Of a DNA stretch of 64,000 bases, positions 50,251-59,372 are shown piece by piece (position 1 is the stretch's first letter; the number at the start of each line of letters is the position of its first letter). Both the position numbers and the translations under genes were made by a program. The stretch covers positions 248,001-312,000 of the forward strand of contig NZ_JAHKRN010000005.1 of the NCBI RefSeq assembly GCF_019396385.1, written 5' to 3'. The notes beneath the pieces were generated by a model. That model was given only the letters and a program-made list of their open reading frames with translations, ran no database searches and was not told the origin of the DNA. This DNA is from Nonomuraea harbinensis. Lineage in GTDB: Bacteria > Actinomycetota > Actinomycetes > Streptosporangiales > Streptosporangiaceae.

Positions 50251-50256
50251 TAACGT
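50251..50256 (+). promoter_or_regulatory. -10 element of a probable leaderless transcript for the IclR gene
   Basis: TAACGT ends seven bases before the ATG at 50264, with no ribosome site between. The TTCC-T-GGAA half-palindrome immediately upstream would overlap RNA polymerase, implying autoregulation. Confidence 0.45.
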
Positions 50257-50263
50257 ACGGAAT

Positions 50264-51040
50264 ATGCCCGAATGGACGGAGGAGCAGCGGCTCGTAGGCT
50301 CCGATCGCGTGCTGGCGGTGCTCGCGGAGCTGGCCCGTCACCCCGACGGGGTGGGGCTGGAGGAGATGGCGCGGGCGGTGGACAGCTCGAAGCCGACGGT
50401 GCACCGCGCGCTGGCCTCGCTGCGCCGGGCCGGGTTCGCCAGCCGGCACGGACACGGCCGCTACGTGCTCGGCGACGAGTTCCTGCGCATGGCCTTCGCC
50501 CACCACGAGGCCCGCCCCGACCACGTCCGGGTGACCCCGATCCTTGAGGCGCTGTGCGACCGGTACGGCGAGACGGTGCACTACGCGGTGCTCGACGGCC
50601 CCTGGGTCGTCTACCGCTCCAAGCTCGACCCGCCGTCCGGGGCGGTGCGGCTGAGCTCCGTGGTGGGCGGCCGCAACCCGGCCCACTGCACCGGCGTGGG
50701 CAAGATGCTGCTGGCCGCCGCACTGCCCGACGAGGACGCGGTGCGCGCCTGGGTGGGCGACAGGACGCTGGAGCGGCCCACCGGCCGCTCCATCGGCACG
50801 GCCGGGGAACTGCACGCCGAGCTGGTACGGGTCCGCAGGCAGGGCTATGCCGTCGACGACCAGGAGAACGAGCCGGGCGTCAACTGCCTGGCGGTCCCGG
50901 CCTACCTGACCTCGCCCACCGTGCCCAGCGGTGCGATCAGCATCAGCGGCCTCGCCTACCGCACCCCCGTGCGGGCGCTCGTGGACGACCTGCCCGCCAT
51001 CCTCGCCATCGTCTCCGGCGATCGGCCCCCTTCCAGCTAA
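50264..51040 (+). CDS. IclR-family transcriptional regulator
   Basis: A 258-residue regulator. The winged helix is at about 12-70 (SDRVLAVLAELARHPDGVGL, recognition helix SKPTVHRALASLRRAGF). The effector domain is at about 85-250, with GETVHYAVLDGPWVVYRSKL, GKMLLAAALP and GYAVDDQENEPGVNCLAVPA. The ATG at 50264 was preferred over a start 33 codons earlier because that stretch lies in the palindromic promoter region. It heads a rightward set of three genes and probably controls both them and the divergent SDR gene. Confidence 0.93.
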   Translation: MPEWTEEQRLVGSDRVLAVLAELARHPDGVGLEEMARAVDSSKPTVHRALASLRRAGFASRHGHGRYVLGDEFLRMAFAHHEARPDHVRVTPILEALCDRYGETVHYAVLDGPWVVYRSKLDPPSGAVRLSSVVGGRNPAHCTGVGKMLLAAALPDEDAVRAWVGDRTLERPTGRSIGTAGELHAELVRVRRQGYAVDDQENEPGVNCLAVPAYLTSPTVPSGAISISGLAYRTPVRALVDDLPAILAIVSGDRPPSS

Positions 51041-51052
51041 CGGAGAAGACAC

Positions 51053-51901
51053 GTGCAGCTCATGCGCATCGGCGCGCCAGGCGCCGAGAAGCCCGTCGTC
51101 CGCGTGGACGAGACCCACTACATCGACGTCTCCGACGTCACCCCCGACTTCGACGAGCGGTTCTTCGCCCGGGGAGGCGCCGCCCTGCTCGCCGACCGGG
51201 TCGCCGCGGGCCGGCGCCGCGCGTTCGCCGGCGAGCGCGTCGGCGCCCCGATCGCCAGGCCGCACCAGATCCTCTGCATCGGCCTCAACTACAGCGACCA
51301 CGCCGCCGAGACCGGCCAGGCCGTCCCCGACGAGCCGATCCTGTTCACCAAGTCGCCCAACACCCTGGTCGGGCCGTACGACGACGTGCGCATCCCGCGC
51401 GGCTCCACCAAGACCGACTGGGAGGTCGAGCTCGGCATCGTCATCGGCAGGCGCACCTCCTACCTCGACTCGGTGGAGGAGGCCCGCGACGCCATCGCCG
51501 GCTACTGCGTGGTCAACGACGTCAGCGAGCGCGCCTTCCAGATGGAGCGCGGCGGCCAGTGGAGCAAGGGCAAGTCCGCGGAGACCTTCAACCCGGCCGG
51601 TCCCTGGCTCGTCACCCCTGACGAGATCGCCGACGTCACGAACCTCGGCATGTGGCTGACGGTCAACGGCGTGCGCCGCCAGACCGGCACCACCAAGACG
51701 ATGATCTTCGACCCGTACGTCATCGTGCACCACCTGAGCCAGTTCATGGTGCTGGAGCCGGGGGACCTGATCAACACCGGCACCCCGCCCGGCGTCGGCA
51801 TGGGCCAGAACCCGCCCGTCTGGCTCCGGCCCGGCGACGTGATGGAGCTCGGCATCGACGGCCTGGGCAGCCAGCGCCAGAAGGTGATCGGCCCCCGGTG
51901 A
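51053..51901 (+). CDS. Fumarylacetoacetate hydrolase-family protein (probable diketo sugar-acid hydrolase)
   Basis: A 282-residue FAH-family enzyme. The core has CIGLNYSDHAAETGQAVP, the metal-binding acidic triad around TDWEVELGIVIG (two Glu) with a downstream Asp, and NTGTPPGVGMG near the C-terminus. The N-terminal 70-residue domain (MRIGAPGAEKPVVRVDE) is as in 2,4-diketo-3-deoxy-L-fuconate hydrolase. It would cleave a C-C bond of a diketo acid to pyruvate plus a hydroxy acid. Other FAH proteins act as oxaloacetate decarboxylases or aromatic-pathway hydrolases; the neighbours favour a sugar acid. Start GTG, with GGAG upstream. Confidence 0.9.
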   Translation: MQLMRIGAPGAEKPVVRVDETHYIDVSDVTPDFDERFFARGGAALLADRVAAGRRRAFAGERVGAPIARPHQILCIGLNYSDHAAETGQAVPDEPILFTKSPNTLVGPYDDVRIPRGSTKTDWEVELGIVIGRRTSYLDSVEEARDAIAGYCVVNDVSERAFQMERGGQWSKGKSAETFNPAGPWLVTPDEIADVTNLGMWLTVNGVRRQTGTTKTMIFDPYVIVHHLSQFMVLEPGDLINTGTPPGVGMGQNPPVWLRPGDVMELGIDGLGSQRQKVIGPR

Positions 51902-52908
51902 CGCGGGCGCTGGTGCTGACCGGCCCGGGGGAGGCGGAGGTCCAGGAGGTCGAGCCGCCGGTCGCCGCGCCCGGGGAGGTGGTGGTGGACGTCGAAAGGG
52001 CCGGCGTGTGCGGCACCGACGTCGAGCTGTTCACCGGCCACATGAGCTATCTGAGCACCGGCCGGTCCCGTTACCCGTTACGGCCGGGCCACGAGTGGTG
52101 CGGGCGCGTCACGGCCGCCGGCGAGGGCGTGGACCCCGCCTGGCTCGGCCGCCGCGTCACCGGCGACACCATGCTCGGCTGCGGCCACTGCGCCCGCTGC
52201 CGCGCCGGCCGCCACCACGTGTGCGCCGAGCTGGCCGAGATCGGCATCAGCCGGGGCCGCCCCGGCGCGCTGGCCGAACAAGTCGCCGTGCCCGTCACCG
52301 CCCTGCACCGGCTGCCGGACACCGTGGACCCCGCGCTCGGCGCCCTCGTCGAGCCCGGCGGCAACGCGCTGCGGGCCGTCCGCGGCCCCGCCCTGGATCC
52401 GGGCGAGCGGCTGCTGGTCCTGGGGACTGGCACGATCGGCCTGCTCGCGGCGCTGTTCGCCCGCGCCCAAGGCGTCGAGGTCCACCTGATGGGCCGCGAC
52501 CACGAGGGCCTGCGCCTGGCCGCGGACCTCGGCTTCACCGGCGCCTGGACCAGGGCGTCGCTGCCCGCGCTGCCCTGGCACGCCGTCATCGACGCCTCCA
52601 ACGCGCCCGGACTGCCCGCACTCGCGCTCGACCTCGTCGAACCCGCCGGCCGCCTCGTCTACATCGGCCTGGCCCGGACCCCGTCCACCCTCGACACCCG
52701 CGACCTCGTGCTCAAGGACGTCACCGCCGTCGGCATCCTGGGCGGCTCGGCCGGTCTGGCCGGCGCGATCGCCGCCTACGCCGACGGCTCGGTGGACGCC
52801 CGCCCGCTGGTCGCGGCCACGGTCGGCCTCGCCGAGACGGCCGGCGTCCTCGCCGGCCGCCGTCCCGGAGGCGCCGGTCCGAAGATCCACATCGACCCCC
52901 GGCGCTGA
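51898..52908 (+). CDS. Zinc-dependent alcohol dehydrogenase
   Basis: A 336-residue medium-chain dehydrogenase with GVCGTDVELFTG, GHEWCG, the four-cysteine structural zinc loop CGHCARCRAGRHHVC (about 98-112) and cofactor loop GTGTIGLLAALFARAQG. The GTG start overlaps the FAH gene stop (GTGA). It probably oxidises the sugar or its lactone precursor in the same pathway as the SDR and FAH enzymes. The dehydratase expected for that route is not in the window. Confidence 0.92.
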   Translation: MTRALVLTGPGEAEVQEVEPPVAAPGEVVVDVERAGVCGTDVELFTGHMSYLSTGRSRYPLRPGHEWCGRVTAAGEGVDPAWLGRRVTGDTMLGCGHCARCRAGRHHVCAELAEIGISRGRPGALAEQVAVPVTALHRLPDTVDPALGALVEPGGNALRAVRGPALDPGERLLVLGTGTIGLLAALFARAQGVEVHLMGRDHEGLRLAADLGFTGAWTRASLPALPWHAVIDASNAPGLPALALDLVEPAGRLVYIGLARTPSTLDTRDLVLKDVTAVGILGGSAGLAGAIAAYADGSVDARPLVAATVGLAETAGVLAGRRPGGAGPKIHIDPRR

Positions 52909-52986
52909 CGCCGCCTGGACAACCCTTCGCTCGGCATGATCACATATGGCGCTGTTCGCTTGCGTCTCCAAGTGAAAGGCGTTCAC

Positions 52987-53961
52987 GTGTTAAAACGAAG
53001 CGTTACGGGGCTCTTAGCCCTTGTCGTCCTGGTCCTCGGTACCGGCATGCCGGGCGCGGCGGCGGACGGCGGCGCCCCCACAGACCCCGGGCCCGTCTAC
53101 AAGACGGTCACCGACAAGAGCGCGAAGCTCTCCCTCCAGACGTTCGGACGCCCGGACGGGAAGGACATGGTCTTCCGGATCTCCGGCTCGGTGTACGCGA
53201 ACATCGAGGGCAACAGCCTGGACCCGGAGCTGCGCCACGGCCAGAAGCTCTTCAACATCGAGGGCTACAACATCCGGCGGCTGTACCGGGTCCCCGGGAC
53301 GACCCAGCTCTACCAGCTCTCCCGCGAGATCGTCTTCTACACCGACCCGGCCGACCCGAAGCACGTCGTGCGCACGTGGAAGAACCCGGTCGACGGCAAG
53401 ACGTATCCCGTCGTCCCCATCAACAACGACACGGTCAACTTCGGCCCGTTCCCGATCACTTCCTCCTACGTCGGCCCGCCGCTGCAGCGCCTGCACGACG
53501 AGACCGTGTGGACCAGCGACATCCCCGTGCGGACGGACTTCGGCGCCACCCTCGGCGAGCGGTTCGGCCTGGTCGGCGGCGTGTACGCGGCGCAGGAGAT
53601 GTTCGACTTCTCCGTGGACGACCGCGAGGTGGCGGCCCGCACCAAGCCCGGCGTCCCGTCCGGCGCGATGAAGACGAAGATCAGCTGGTCGCGGACCAGC
53701 CCGTGGGCGCCGTTCATGTGCCTGGCGGAGACCGACGTGCGCGGCCAGCTCACCTACCACGCCCGCAGCTGGTCGCTGAGCTCGTACGCCGACATCGAGC
53801 CGTGGCTGCGGGCCGAGGTCGAGAAGAGCCATCCGCTGTACAAGGCCGCCCCCGGCGCGCCTGGGCCGAGCGAGAACTCGTGGACCTCCTTCTACAACAA
53901 GCAGCTCGGCAAGGGCGCCACCACCTGGGCAGGCTGGTGCGCCGCCAACGGCCGCGCCTGA
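52987..53961 (+). CDS. Secreted DUF1838-family protein
   Basis: A 324-residue exported protein. The GTG at 52987 begins a signal peptide (LKRSVTGLLALVVLVLGTGM) with cleavage near AAA-D at about residue 27. AAAGG lies upstream, and the longer in-frame start lacks one. The mature part matches DUF1838, with SGSVYANIEGN, LYQLSREIVFYTDP and MFDFSVDDREVAARTK. It ends with two tryptophan-containing stretches and a cysteine near the C-terminus. The function is unknown. It is monocistronic and followed by a hairpin. Confidence 0.85.
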   Translation: MLKRSVTGLLALVVLVLGTGMPGAAADGGAPTDPGPVYKTVTDKSAKLSLQTFGRPDGKDMVFRISGSVYANIEGNSLDPELRHGQKLFNIEGYNIRRLYRVPGTTQLYQLSREIVFYTDPADPKHVVRTWKNPVDGKTYPVVPINNDTVNFGPFPITSSYVGPPLQRLHDETVWTSDIPVRTDFGATLGERFGLVGGVYAAQEMFDFSVDDREVAARTKPGVPSGAMKTKISWSRTSPWAPFMCLAETDVRGQLTYHARSWSLSSYADIEPWLRAEVEKSHPLYKAAPGAPGPSENSWTSFYNKQLGKGATTWAGWCAANGRA

Positions 53962-53972
53962 ACCGCCCGCCA

Positions 53973-53997
53973 AGGCGGAGCCACGACGGCTCCGCCT
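53973..53997. terminator. Bidirectional hairpin terminator
   Basis: A perfect 10-base stem (AGGCGGAGCC at 53973-53982 with 53988-53997) has the five-base loop ACGAC. It lies between the DUF1838 gene and the end of the convergent conservon. Confidence 0.8.
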
Positions 53998-54008
53998 GGT
54001 AGGACGCG

Positions 54009-54608
54009 TCAGGCCACGGGATGCGGCGCGGTGCGGGACCGGGTGGCCATCAGGTGGTCGATGAGCGCCAGCAGCACGTCGCGCCCCGCCGCCCGGTCGC
54101 GGGCGTCACCGAGCACCAGCGGCACCTGCGGGTCGAGGTCGAGCGCCTTGCGGATCTCCTCCCGCGTCCGGTCACGGACACCGTGGAAGCAGTTGACGCC
54201 GACGACGAAGGGGATGCCGCGGCTCTCGAAGAAGTCGATCGACGCGAAGCTCACCTCCAGCCGGCGGGTGTCCACCAGGACGACCGCGCCCATCGCCCCG
54301 TTGACGAGGTCGTTCCACATGAACCAGAAGCGCTCCTGGCCGGGCGTGCCGAACAGGTAGAGCACGAGCTGCCTGTTGATGGTGATGCGGCCGAAGTCCA
54401 GCGCGACGGTGGTGGTGGACTTGCCGCCCACGCCCTCCAGGTCGTCGACGCCGACACTGGCGTGGGTCAGGTACTCCTCCGTGCGCAGGGGGGCGACCTC
54501 GCTCACCGCGCCGACCAGGGTCGTCTTCCCGACGCCGAAACCGCCGGCGACCAGGATCTTCACTGCCAGGGGAGCGGCGTCCGCATGGTCAGAGTTCGCG
54601 TAGCCCAT
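54009..54608 (-). CDS. cvnD: Conservon GTPase CvnD
   Basis: A 199-residue small GTPase of the actinomycete conservon type. The P-loop is AGGFGVGKTTLVGAV (about 20-34) and the switch-II-like motif is FGTPGQERFWFMW. VDTRRLEVSF and VGVNCFHG stand where the guanine-specificity loop normally is. It is thought to cycle between GTP and GDP under control of CvnB and CvnC at the membrane. Its start lies 20 bases inside cvnC. Confidence 0.95.
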   Translation of the reverse strand: MGYANSDHADAAPLAVKILVAGGFGVGKTTLVGAVSEVAPLRTEEYLTHASVGVDDLEGVGGKSTTTVALDFGRITINRQLVLYLFGTPGQERFWFMWNDLVNGAMGAVVLVDTRRLEVSFASIDFFESRGIPFVVGVNCFHGVRDRTREEIRKALDLDPQVPLVLGDARDRAAGRDVLLALIDHLMATRSRTAPHPVA

Positions 54609-54987
54609 CCCTCACCGCCTCAAGGATTGCCATGTCGGGGAAACCGCCTGCCTGTGCGAAGGAGAGCGGCGGCCGGGCCAGCACCTGACCCGACTCGATC
54701 AGATCGCCGATGAGGATCTTGGTCACCGACACCGGCAGGTTCAGCGCGGCGGCGACCTCGGCCACCGCCAGCGGCCGCTTGCAGAGCGTGAAGATGGTGC
54801 GGTGCTCCGGCTGCATCCTTCTCCGGCCGCGCGCGGCTTCCGGAAAGGCCTCGGAGACCGTCGTCACCAGGGTGATCAGCGCCAGGTCGTCCCGCTCGGG
54901 CGCGGTCCGTCCGCCGGTGATCGTGTAGGGACGGACGAGGGACTCGTCGGCGTCTTCGTCCTCGAAGCCCTCCGTCCAGTGCCTCAT
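54589..54987 (-). CDS. cvnC: Conservon DUF742 protein CvnC
   Basis: A 132-residue DUF742 protein. The hallmark VRPYTITGGRT is near residue 20, and a winged-helix-like region FTLCKRPLAVAEVAAALNLP with VTKILIGDLIESG follows. It probably acts as an adaptor in the GTPase complex. It overlaps cvnB by four bases and cvnD by 20. Confidence 0.95.
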   Translation of the reverse strand: MRHWTEGFEDEDADESLVRPYTITGGRTAPERDDLALITLVTTVSEAFPEAARGRRRMQPEHRTIFTLCKRPLAVAEVAAALNLPVSVTKILIGDLIESGQVLARPPLSFAQAGGFPDMAILEAVRDGLREL

Positions 54988-55412
54988 CCGTGTCTCCCCC
55001 CGTCATGCGGGGGGCGCGCCTCGGTGCCCAGCGCCTGGCCCACCTGCTGGATCAGGGTGTGCATCGCGACGCTCATCAGCTCGGCGTCGACCTCCTGGGA
55101 CGCGACCACGGCCAGATGGGTCCCCCGGCCCGCCGCCGTGACGAACAGCCACAGGTCGGCCATCTCGATGATCACCTGGTGGACCGGGCCGCCGCTGAAC
55201 AGCTGCCCCACGCCGCGGGCCAGGCTCTGCTGGCCGGTGGCGATCGCCGCCAGGCGTTCGGCGTCCGCGCGTTCGATGGTCCTGGACCGGCTGATCACCA
55301 GGCCGTCGTCGGACAGCACGATGGCGTGCCGGGTGCCCGCGACCCGGTCGACCAGGCCGTCCAGGAGCCAGTCCACGTCTATGTTCGTGGCGGTGGTGCG
55401 CTGCGTCATCAT
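54984..55412 (-). CDS. cvnB: Conservon roadblock/LC7-domain protein CvnB
   Basis: A 142-residue roadblock protein. It begins MMTQRTTATNIDVDWLLDGL and contains AGTRHAIVLSDDGLVISRSR and GQQSLARGVGQLFSGG, typical of CvnB/MglB-like GTPase regulators. It probably stimulates GTP hydrolysis by CvnD. It overlaps cvnA and cvnC by four bases each. Confidence 0.95.
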   Translation of the reverse strand: MMTQRTTATNIDVDWLLDGLVDRVAGTRHAIVLSDDGLVISRSRTIERADAERLAAIATGQQSLARGVGQLFSGGPVHQVIIEMADLWLFVTAAGRGTHLAVVASQEVDAELMSVAMHTLIQQVGQALGTEARPPHDGGRHG

Positions 55413-57853
55413 CGATCTTCCGTCGTAGGGGAACTGGACTCGGCGGATCCGCCCTGCCCGGGCCGGGAGGCGTCGTCACCGGTCCGGCGCTTGCGGGACT
55501 GCCTCTGGAAGGCGCCGATCGCGGCACTGGACCGGCCGGGCTGGTCGCGCACGGCGAACTCCTGGCCGGTCCGTTCGTCTCTGGCCGCCGGGACCTTGAG
55601 CTCCGCGGCGAGGCTGGCCTGGCGCACCCGCTGGGGGAGCGGCCGGAGGCCGGACGTCGCCGGCGCGTCGTCCCGTTCCGGTGACGCCGAGGCGGTCACG
55701 TGCGCCATCGCGCGTCCTCTGGAACGGGCCGGCAGATCGCCTTCCTCGTGAGCCGGGCGGGCGTCTTCCCGGGGACTGGAGACCTCCTCGGGAACCGGCA
55801 CCGCGCGGGGCCGGTCCACCACCAGCGACTCGGGGATCAGCACGATGACCCGGGTGCCGCCGAAGGCCGACGACCGCAGCTCCACCTTGAGTCCCAGGCC
55901 CGCGGAGAGCCGGGCGACCACGTACAGGCCGAGACGCACGTCGTCGGCGTGGGTCATCACGTCGAGCCGCGGCGGCGACCGCAACAGGTCGTTGGCGGCC
56001 TCGTACTGCTCGGGCTCCATGCCCAGGCCGCGGTCCTCGATCTCCACGGCGACGCCCCGGCTGACCGGCGCGGCGCGCACCTCCACGGGGGTCAGCGGCC
56101 TGGAGAAGGCGGTGGCGTTCTCCATGAGCTCGGCCAGGACGTGGACCAGCGGTCCGACCGCGCGCTCCGCGATCCAGGACTCGCCCTCGACGTCGATCGC
56201 GATCCGGCGGTAGTCCTGGACCTCGCCCTGCGCGGCGCGCAGGACGTCGAGCAGGTGGACGGGCTTGCGCCAGCGGCGCTGCGGCTGCCCGCCGCCCAGG
56301 ATCACCAGGTTCTCCTCGTAGCGGCGCAGCCGGGCGGTGAGGTGGTCCAGGTCGAACAGGCCCTCCAGCACCTCGGGGTCCTCGTGCCTGCGCTCCAGCT
56401 CGTCCAGCTTCTTCAGCTGCAGGCCGATGAGGATCTGGGTGCGGCGGGCGATGCGCTGGAGCATGCGCTGGAAGCCGCGGTGCTGCTCGGCCTGCCGCAC
56501 GGCGGTGAGCACGGCGCTGCGGCTGGCCAGGTTGAGCGCCTGCCCGAGCTCGCCGAGCTCGTCGGGGGTGGGCTGGAGCGTGCGCACCTCCGCGTCCACG
56601 TCGACGTCCTCGCCGCGTTCGAGCCGGGCGACCACGTCGGGCAGCCGCTCCTGGAGCTCGTGGGCCTCGTGGCGCAGGTGCAGGATGCGGCGGCGGAGAA
56701 TGGCGGTGAGCCGCCAGCTGGTGAAGATCACCAGAGCCAGGGCGAGCAGGCCGACGCTGGAGATGCTGACGAAGACGGTGAAGACCATGCGGGCGTGGTC
56801 GTAACCGATCTTGCTGACGTTCTCGAACCGGAGGTCGAGCAGCTGCCGCAGCTGTCCGGTGACCGCCTCCACCGAGGAGCGCCAGGCGACGCTGTCGCCG
56901 CGGAGCGTCACCTGGTCACCCTCGGGGGCGCTGGTGATCAGCCGCTCCTCCATGGCGGTCATGGTCGCCCACGCCTTGCCGTCCGTCAGCTTCGCGTACG
57001 GGGTCTCGTCGCCCTTGAGAGCGGGGATCACCCGGGAGCGCATGAGGTGGTTCCTGGCGCCGATGGCGTCGGAGACGAGGACGTACTCGTTCCTCGTCAG
57101 GCGCCCCGTCCCCCAGCCGCGGGCCAGCACGGCGTCTTCGCGGCCGAGCAGGTTGACGACCCAGTAAAGGTCGCTCAGCGCCTGCGCCTCCCTGTTGACC
57201 TGGCCCTCGTCGGTCCTGCCGAGCGTGGTCAGCACGCCGAGGCCCGACTCCAGCACGCCGCTGTAGTAGTCGAACGCGCGCTGCGCGCCGGACCGGCCGG
57301 CGTCCACCGCCCGGCGCTGCTCGGCGAGGAGGCCGAGGCCGCGATCGGTTTCGGCGATGGCGTCGGCGAGCCCTTCCTGCGCGTCGGGGACGTCCAGGGC
57401 GGTCAGCGGACGGAACGCTGCCACGGCCTGGTCGGTCACCCGGCGCTGCTCGGTGAGCTCGGCGCGGGCGCTCGCCGAGCCGGCCAGCACCTCCGCGGTG
57501 AGCCGCCGCTCCCGGTCGAGGCCGAAGAACAGGGCGGACGCGGGTACGCCCACCGTGGTGGTGGCCAGGTCCATCTGGGCCTTCTCCGCCTGCCACTGCG
57601 TGAACAACTGGTTCATGCCCGAAGCGAGCAGCGGGGCGAAGGTCAGGCTCGGCACGAACACGACGATGAGCAGCACGGTGCGCAACGGCAGCCGCCGGAC
57701 ACCGCCCCGTCGCCGTGGGCCGTCGCCGGACGGCCCCGCTAACCCGTTCCCGTCGTCCATCGTCCCCGTCCGTTGTCGCCCGGTCCTGCCTGACTCAGCC
57801 ACGTGCGGGACACTCTCCTCGGCGATCGGTGCGTTCTTGGAGAAGATCGCCAC
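55409..57853 (-). CDS. cvnA: Conservon sensor histidine kinase CvnA (nitrate/nitrite-sensing domain)
   Basis: An 814-residue membrane sensor kinase. Helix 1 is at about 57-80 (VLLIVVFVPSLTFAPLLASG), then an extracytoplasmic nitrate/nitrite-sensing (NIT) helical bundle, helix 2 at about 348-370 (VFVSISSVGLLALALVIFTS), a HAMP-like linker, a dimerisation region and an HATPase domain near 560-680 (N box ELMENATAFS, G1 EDRGLGMEPEQ). The last 130 residues are disordered. It senses an outside signal for the CvnB-C-D module. GTG at 57853 is the annotated start; an ATG at residue 32 (57760) is an alternative. No P450 gene follows the operon. Confidence 0.94.
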   Translation of the reverse strand: MAIFSKNAPIAEESVPHVAESGRTGRQRTGTMDDGNGLAGPSGDGPRRRGGVRRLPLRTVLLIVVFVPSLTFAPLLASGMNQLFTQWQAEKAQMDLATTTVGVPASALFFGLDRERRLTAEVLAGSASARAELTEQRRVTDQAVAAFRPLTALDVPDAQEGLADAIAETDRGLGLLAEQRRAVDAGRSGAQRAFDYYSGVLESGLGVLTTLGRTDEGQVNREAQALSDLYWVVNLLGREDAVLARGWGTGRLTRNEYVLVSDAIGARNHLMRSRVIPALKGDETPYAKLTDGKAWATMTAMEERLITSAPEGDQVTLRGDSVAWRSSVEAVTGQLRQLLDLRFENVSKIGYDHARMVFTVFVSISSVGLLALALVIFTSWRLTAILRRRILHLRHEAHELQERLPDVVARLERGEDVDVDAEVRTLQPTPDELGELGQALNLASRSAVLTAVRQAEQHRGFQRMLQRIARRTQILIGLQLKKLDELERRHEDPEVLEGLFDLDHLTARLRRYEENLVILGGGQPQRRWRKPVHLLDVLRAAQGEVQDYRRIAIDVEGESWIAERAVGPLVHVLAELMENATAFSRPLTPVEVRAAPVSRGVAVEIEDRGLGMEPEQYEAANDLLRSPPRLDVMTHADDVRLGLYVVARLSAGLGLKVELRSSAFGGTRVIVLIPESLVVDRPRAVPVPEEVSSPREDARPAHEEGDLPARSRGRAMAHVTASASPERDDAPATSGLRPLPQRVRQASLAAELKVPAARDERTGQEFAVRDQPGRSSAAIGAFQRQSRKRRTGDDASRPGQGGSAESSSPTTEDR

Positions 57854-57977
57854 ATCGGCGACCGATGCCCGATCGTAGCCATGAGGCAGTTGAGTCGAAA
57901 GCCCCCGATTTGCCAGTACGGGTCGGGCTTCCCGGAGTGCTCTGACCCGTGGGCGCCCTGAGATGTGGGATCGCGCG

Positions 57978-59372
57978 TCAGGGACCGGAGGACGCGAGCC
58001 GGCGTACGGCTTCGATCAGCTCGGCCCGGTCGGCGGCGCCGGCGAAACTGAGGCGCAGGTAGGCGGCGGGGAGCTCGGTGGCGAAGAAGCGGTCGCCGGC
58101 GCTGACGGCGACGCCGTGCTGACGGGCCGTGCCGGCGACCGCGGTTTCGTCGGCGCCGTGCGGCAGGCGGACCCAGAGGTGGAGCCCGCCCGCGGGGACG
58201 CGGTCGAGTGTCCAGCCGGGAAGCTCGCGCGTGACGGCGGCCGCCAGCGTCCCGCACCGCTCCCGCAGCGCCACCGCCAGGGCGCGGACATGCCGGTCCC
58301 ACGCCGGAGAGCTGAGGAGTTCGAGCGCCGTCTCCTGGAGCGGGCGGCTGATGAAGAAGTCGTCGACCAGCCGGACGGCGCGCAGGCGTGCCATCACGGG
58401 GCCCCGGGCCACCAGGGCGCCGATGCGCAGGCTCGGCGCCGCCGGTTTGGTGAGCGAGGTCAGGTAGATCACGGTGCCGTCGCGGTCGTCGGCCAGCAGG
58501 GGCGGCGGCGCCGGCGTGCCGTGGCCGAGGTGCCGCGCGAAGTCGTCCTCGATCACGAACGCGCCCGCCGCCCTGGCCGCGTCGATGATCTCCCTGCGGC
58601 GTGGCGGCGCCAGCACGGCCCCGGTGGGGTTGTGATGGGTCGGCTGGCAGTAGAGCAGGCGGGCGCGGGTCATGCCGAAGGCGTCGGCCAGGAGGCCGGG
58701 CCGCAGGCCGTCGGCGTCCATGGGCACCGGGACCGGGCGCAGGCCGGCCGCTCTGGCCGCCGCGATCGCCCCCGGGTAGGTGGGCGACTCCACCAGGACG
58801 GGGTCGCCGGGCCCGGCGATGGCGCGGAACGCCATGGACAGGGCGCTCTGCCCGCCGGCGGTGACCAGGATGTCGTCCGCGTGCACGCCGTCGCCGGCCA
58901 TGGTGGCGAACACGCTGCGCAGGGCCGCCAGGCCGCCGGCGGGGGCGCGGTCCCAGGCGTCGGGGCGGCGCGCCGCGCGGGCCAGCGCCGCGGTCAGGAT
59001 CTTGCCGGGCTGGAGCGACCGATGCAGGTAGCCGCCGTCCAGCATGATCGTCCCCGCGGGCGGCGGGCCGCCGGCGTCGGTGAGGAGGCGGGTGTCCACG
59101 CTCCGGTCGGCGAGGGTGACGGTCTGCCAGGAGGTGTCGGCCACCTCGGCGCGCCGCCGGGCGCGGGCGGCGACGTAGGTGCCGCTGCCCGGACGGGTGA
59201 CCACCACGCCCTCGGCGGCCAGCGTGGCGATCGCCTGCGACACGGTGGCGGGGCCCACCCGGTGGCGCCGGATCAGCTCCCGGCTGCTCGGCAGCCGGTC
59301 ACCCGGCGCCAGCCGCTCGATCTCCGCGCGAAGCCTGGCCGCCAGCTCGACCGAACTGCTACCGTCTGACAT
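57978..59372 (-). CDS. MocR-type regulator (GntR helix-turn-helix fused to aminotransferase)
   Basis: A 464-residue protein. A GntR winged helix is at about 5-75 (LAARLRAEIERLAPGDRLPS, SRELIRRHRVGPATVSQAIA). A fold-type I aminotransferase domain follows, with PLP-binding lysine in YLTSLTKPAAPSLRIG and AGGQSALSMAFRAIAGPGDP. MocR proteins sense PLP plus an amino compound and often control the adjacent gene. The ATG at 59372-59370 gives the usual N-terminus and overlaps the start codon of the divergent aminotransferase gene. An upstream extension would run through that gene. TATTAT (59386-59381) is a likely -10 for a leaderless transcript. Confidence 0.92.
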   Translation of the reverse strand: MSDGSSSVELAARLRAEIERLAPGDRLPSSRELIRRHRVGPATVSQAIATLAAEGVVVTRPGSGTYVAARARRRAEVADTSWQTVTLADRSVDTRLLTDAGGPPPAGTIMLDGGYLHRSLQPGKILTAALARAARRPDAWDRAPAGGLAALRSVFATMAGDGVHADDILVTAGGQSALSMAFRAIAGPGDPVLVESPTYPGAIAAARAAGLRPVPVPMDADGLRPGLLADAFGMTRARLLYCQPTHHNPTGAVLAPPRRREIIDAARAAGAFVIEDDFARHLGHGTPAPPPLLADDRDGTVIYLTSLTKPAAPSLRIGALVARGPVMARLRAVRLVDDFFISRPLQETALELLSSPAWDRHVRALAVALRERCGTLAAAVTRELPGWTLDRVPAGGLHLWVRLPHGADETAVAGTARQHGVAVSAGDRFFATELPAAYLRLSFAGAADRAELIEAVRRLASSGP

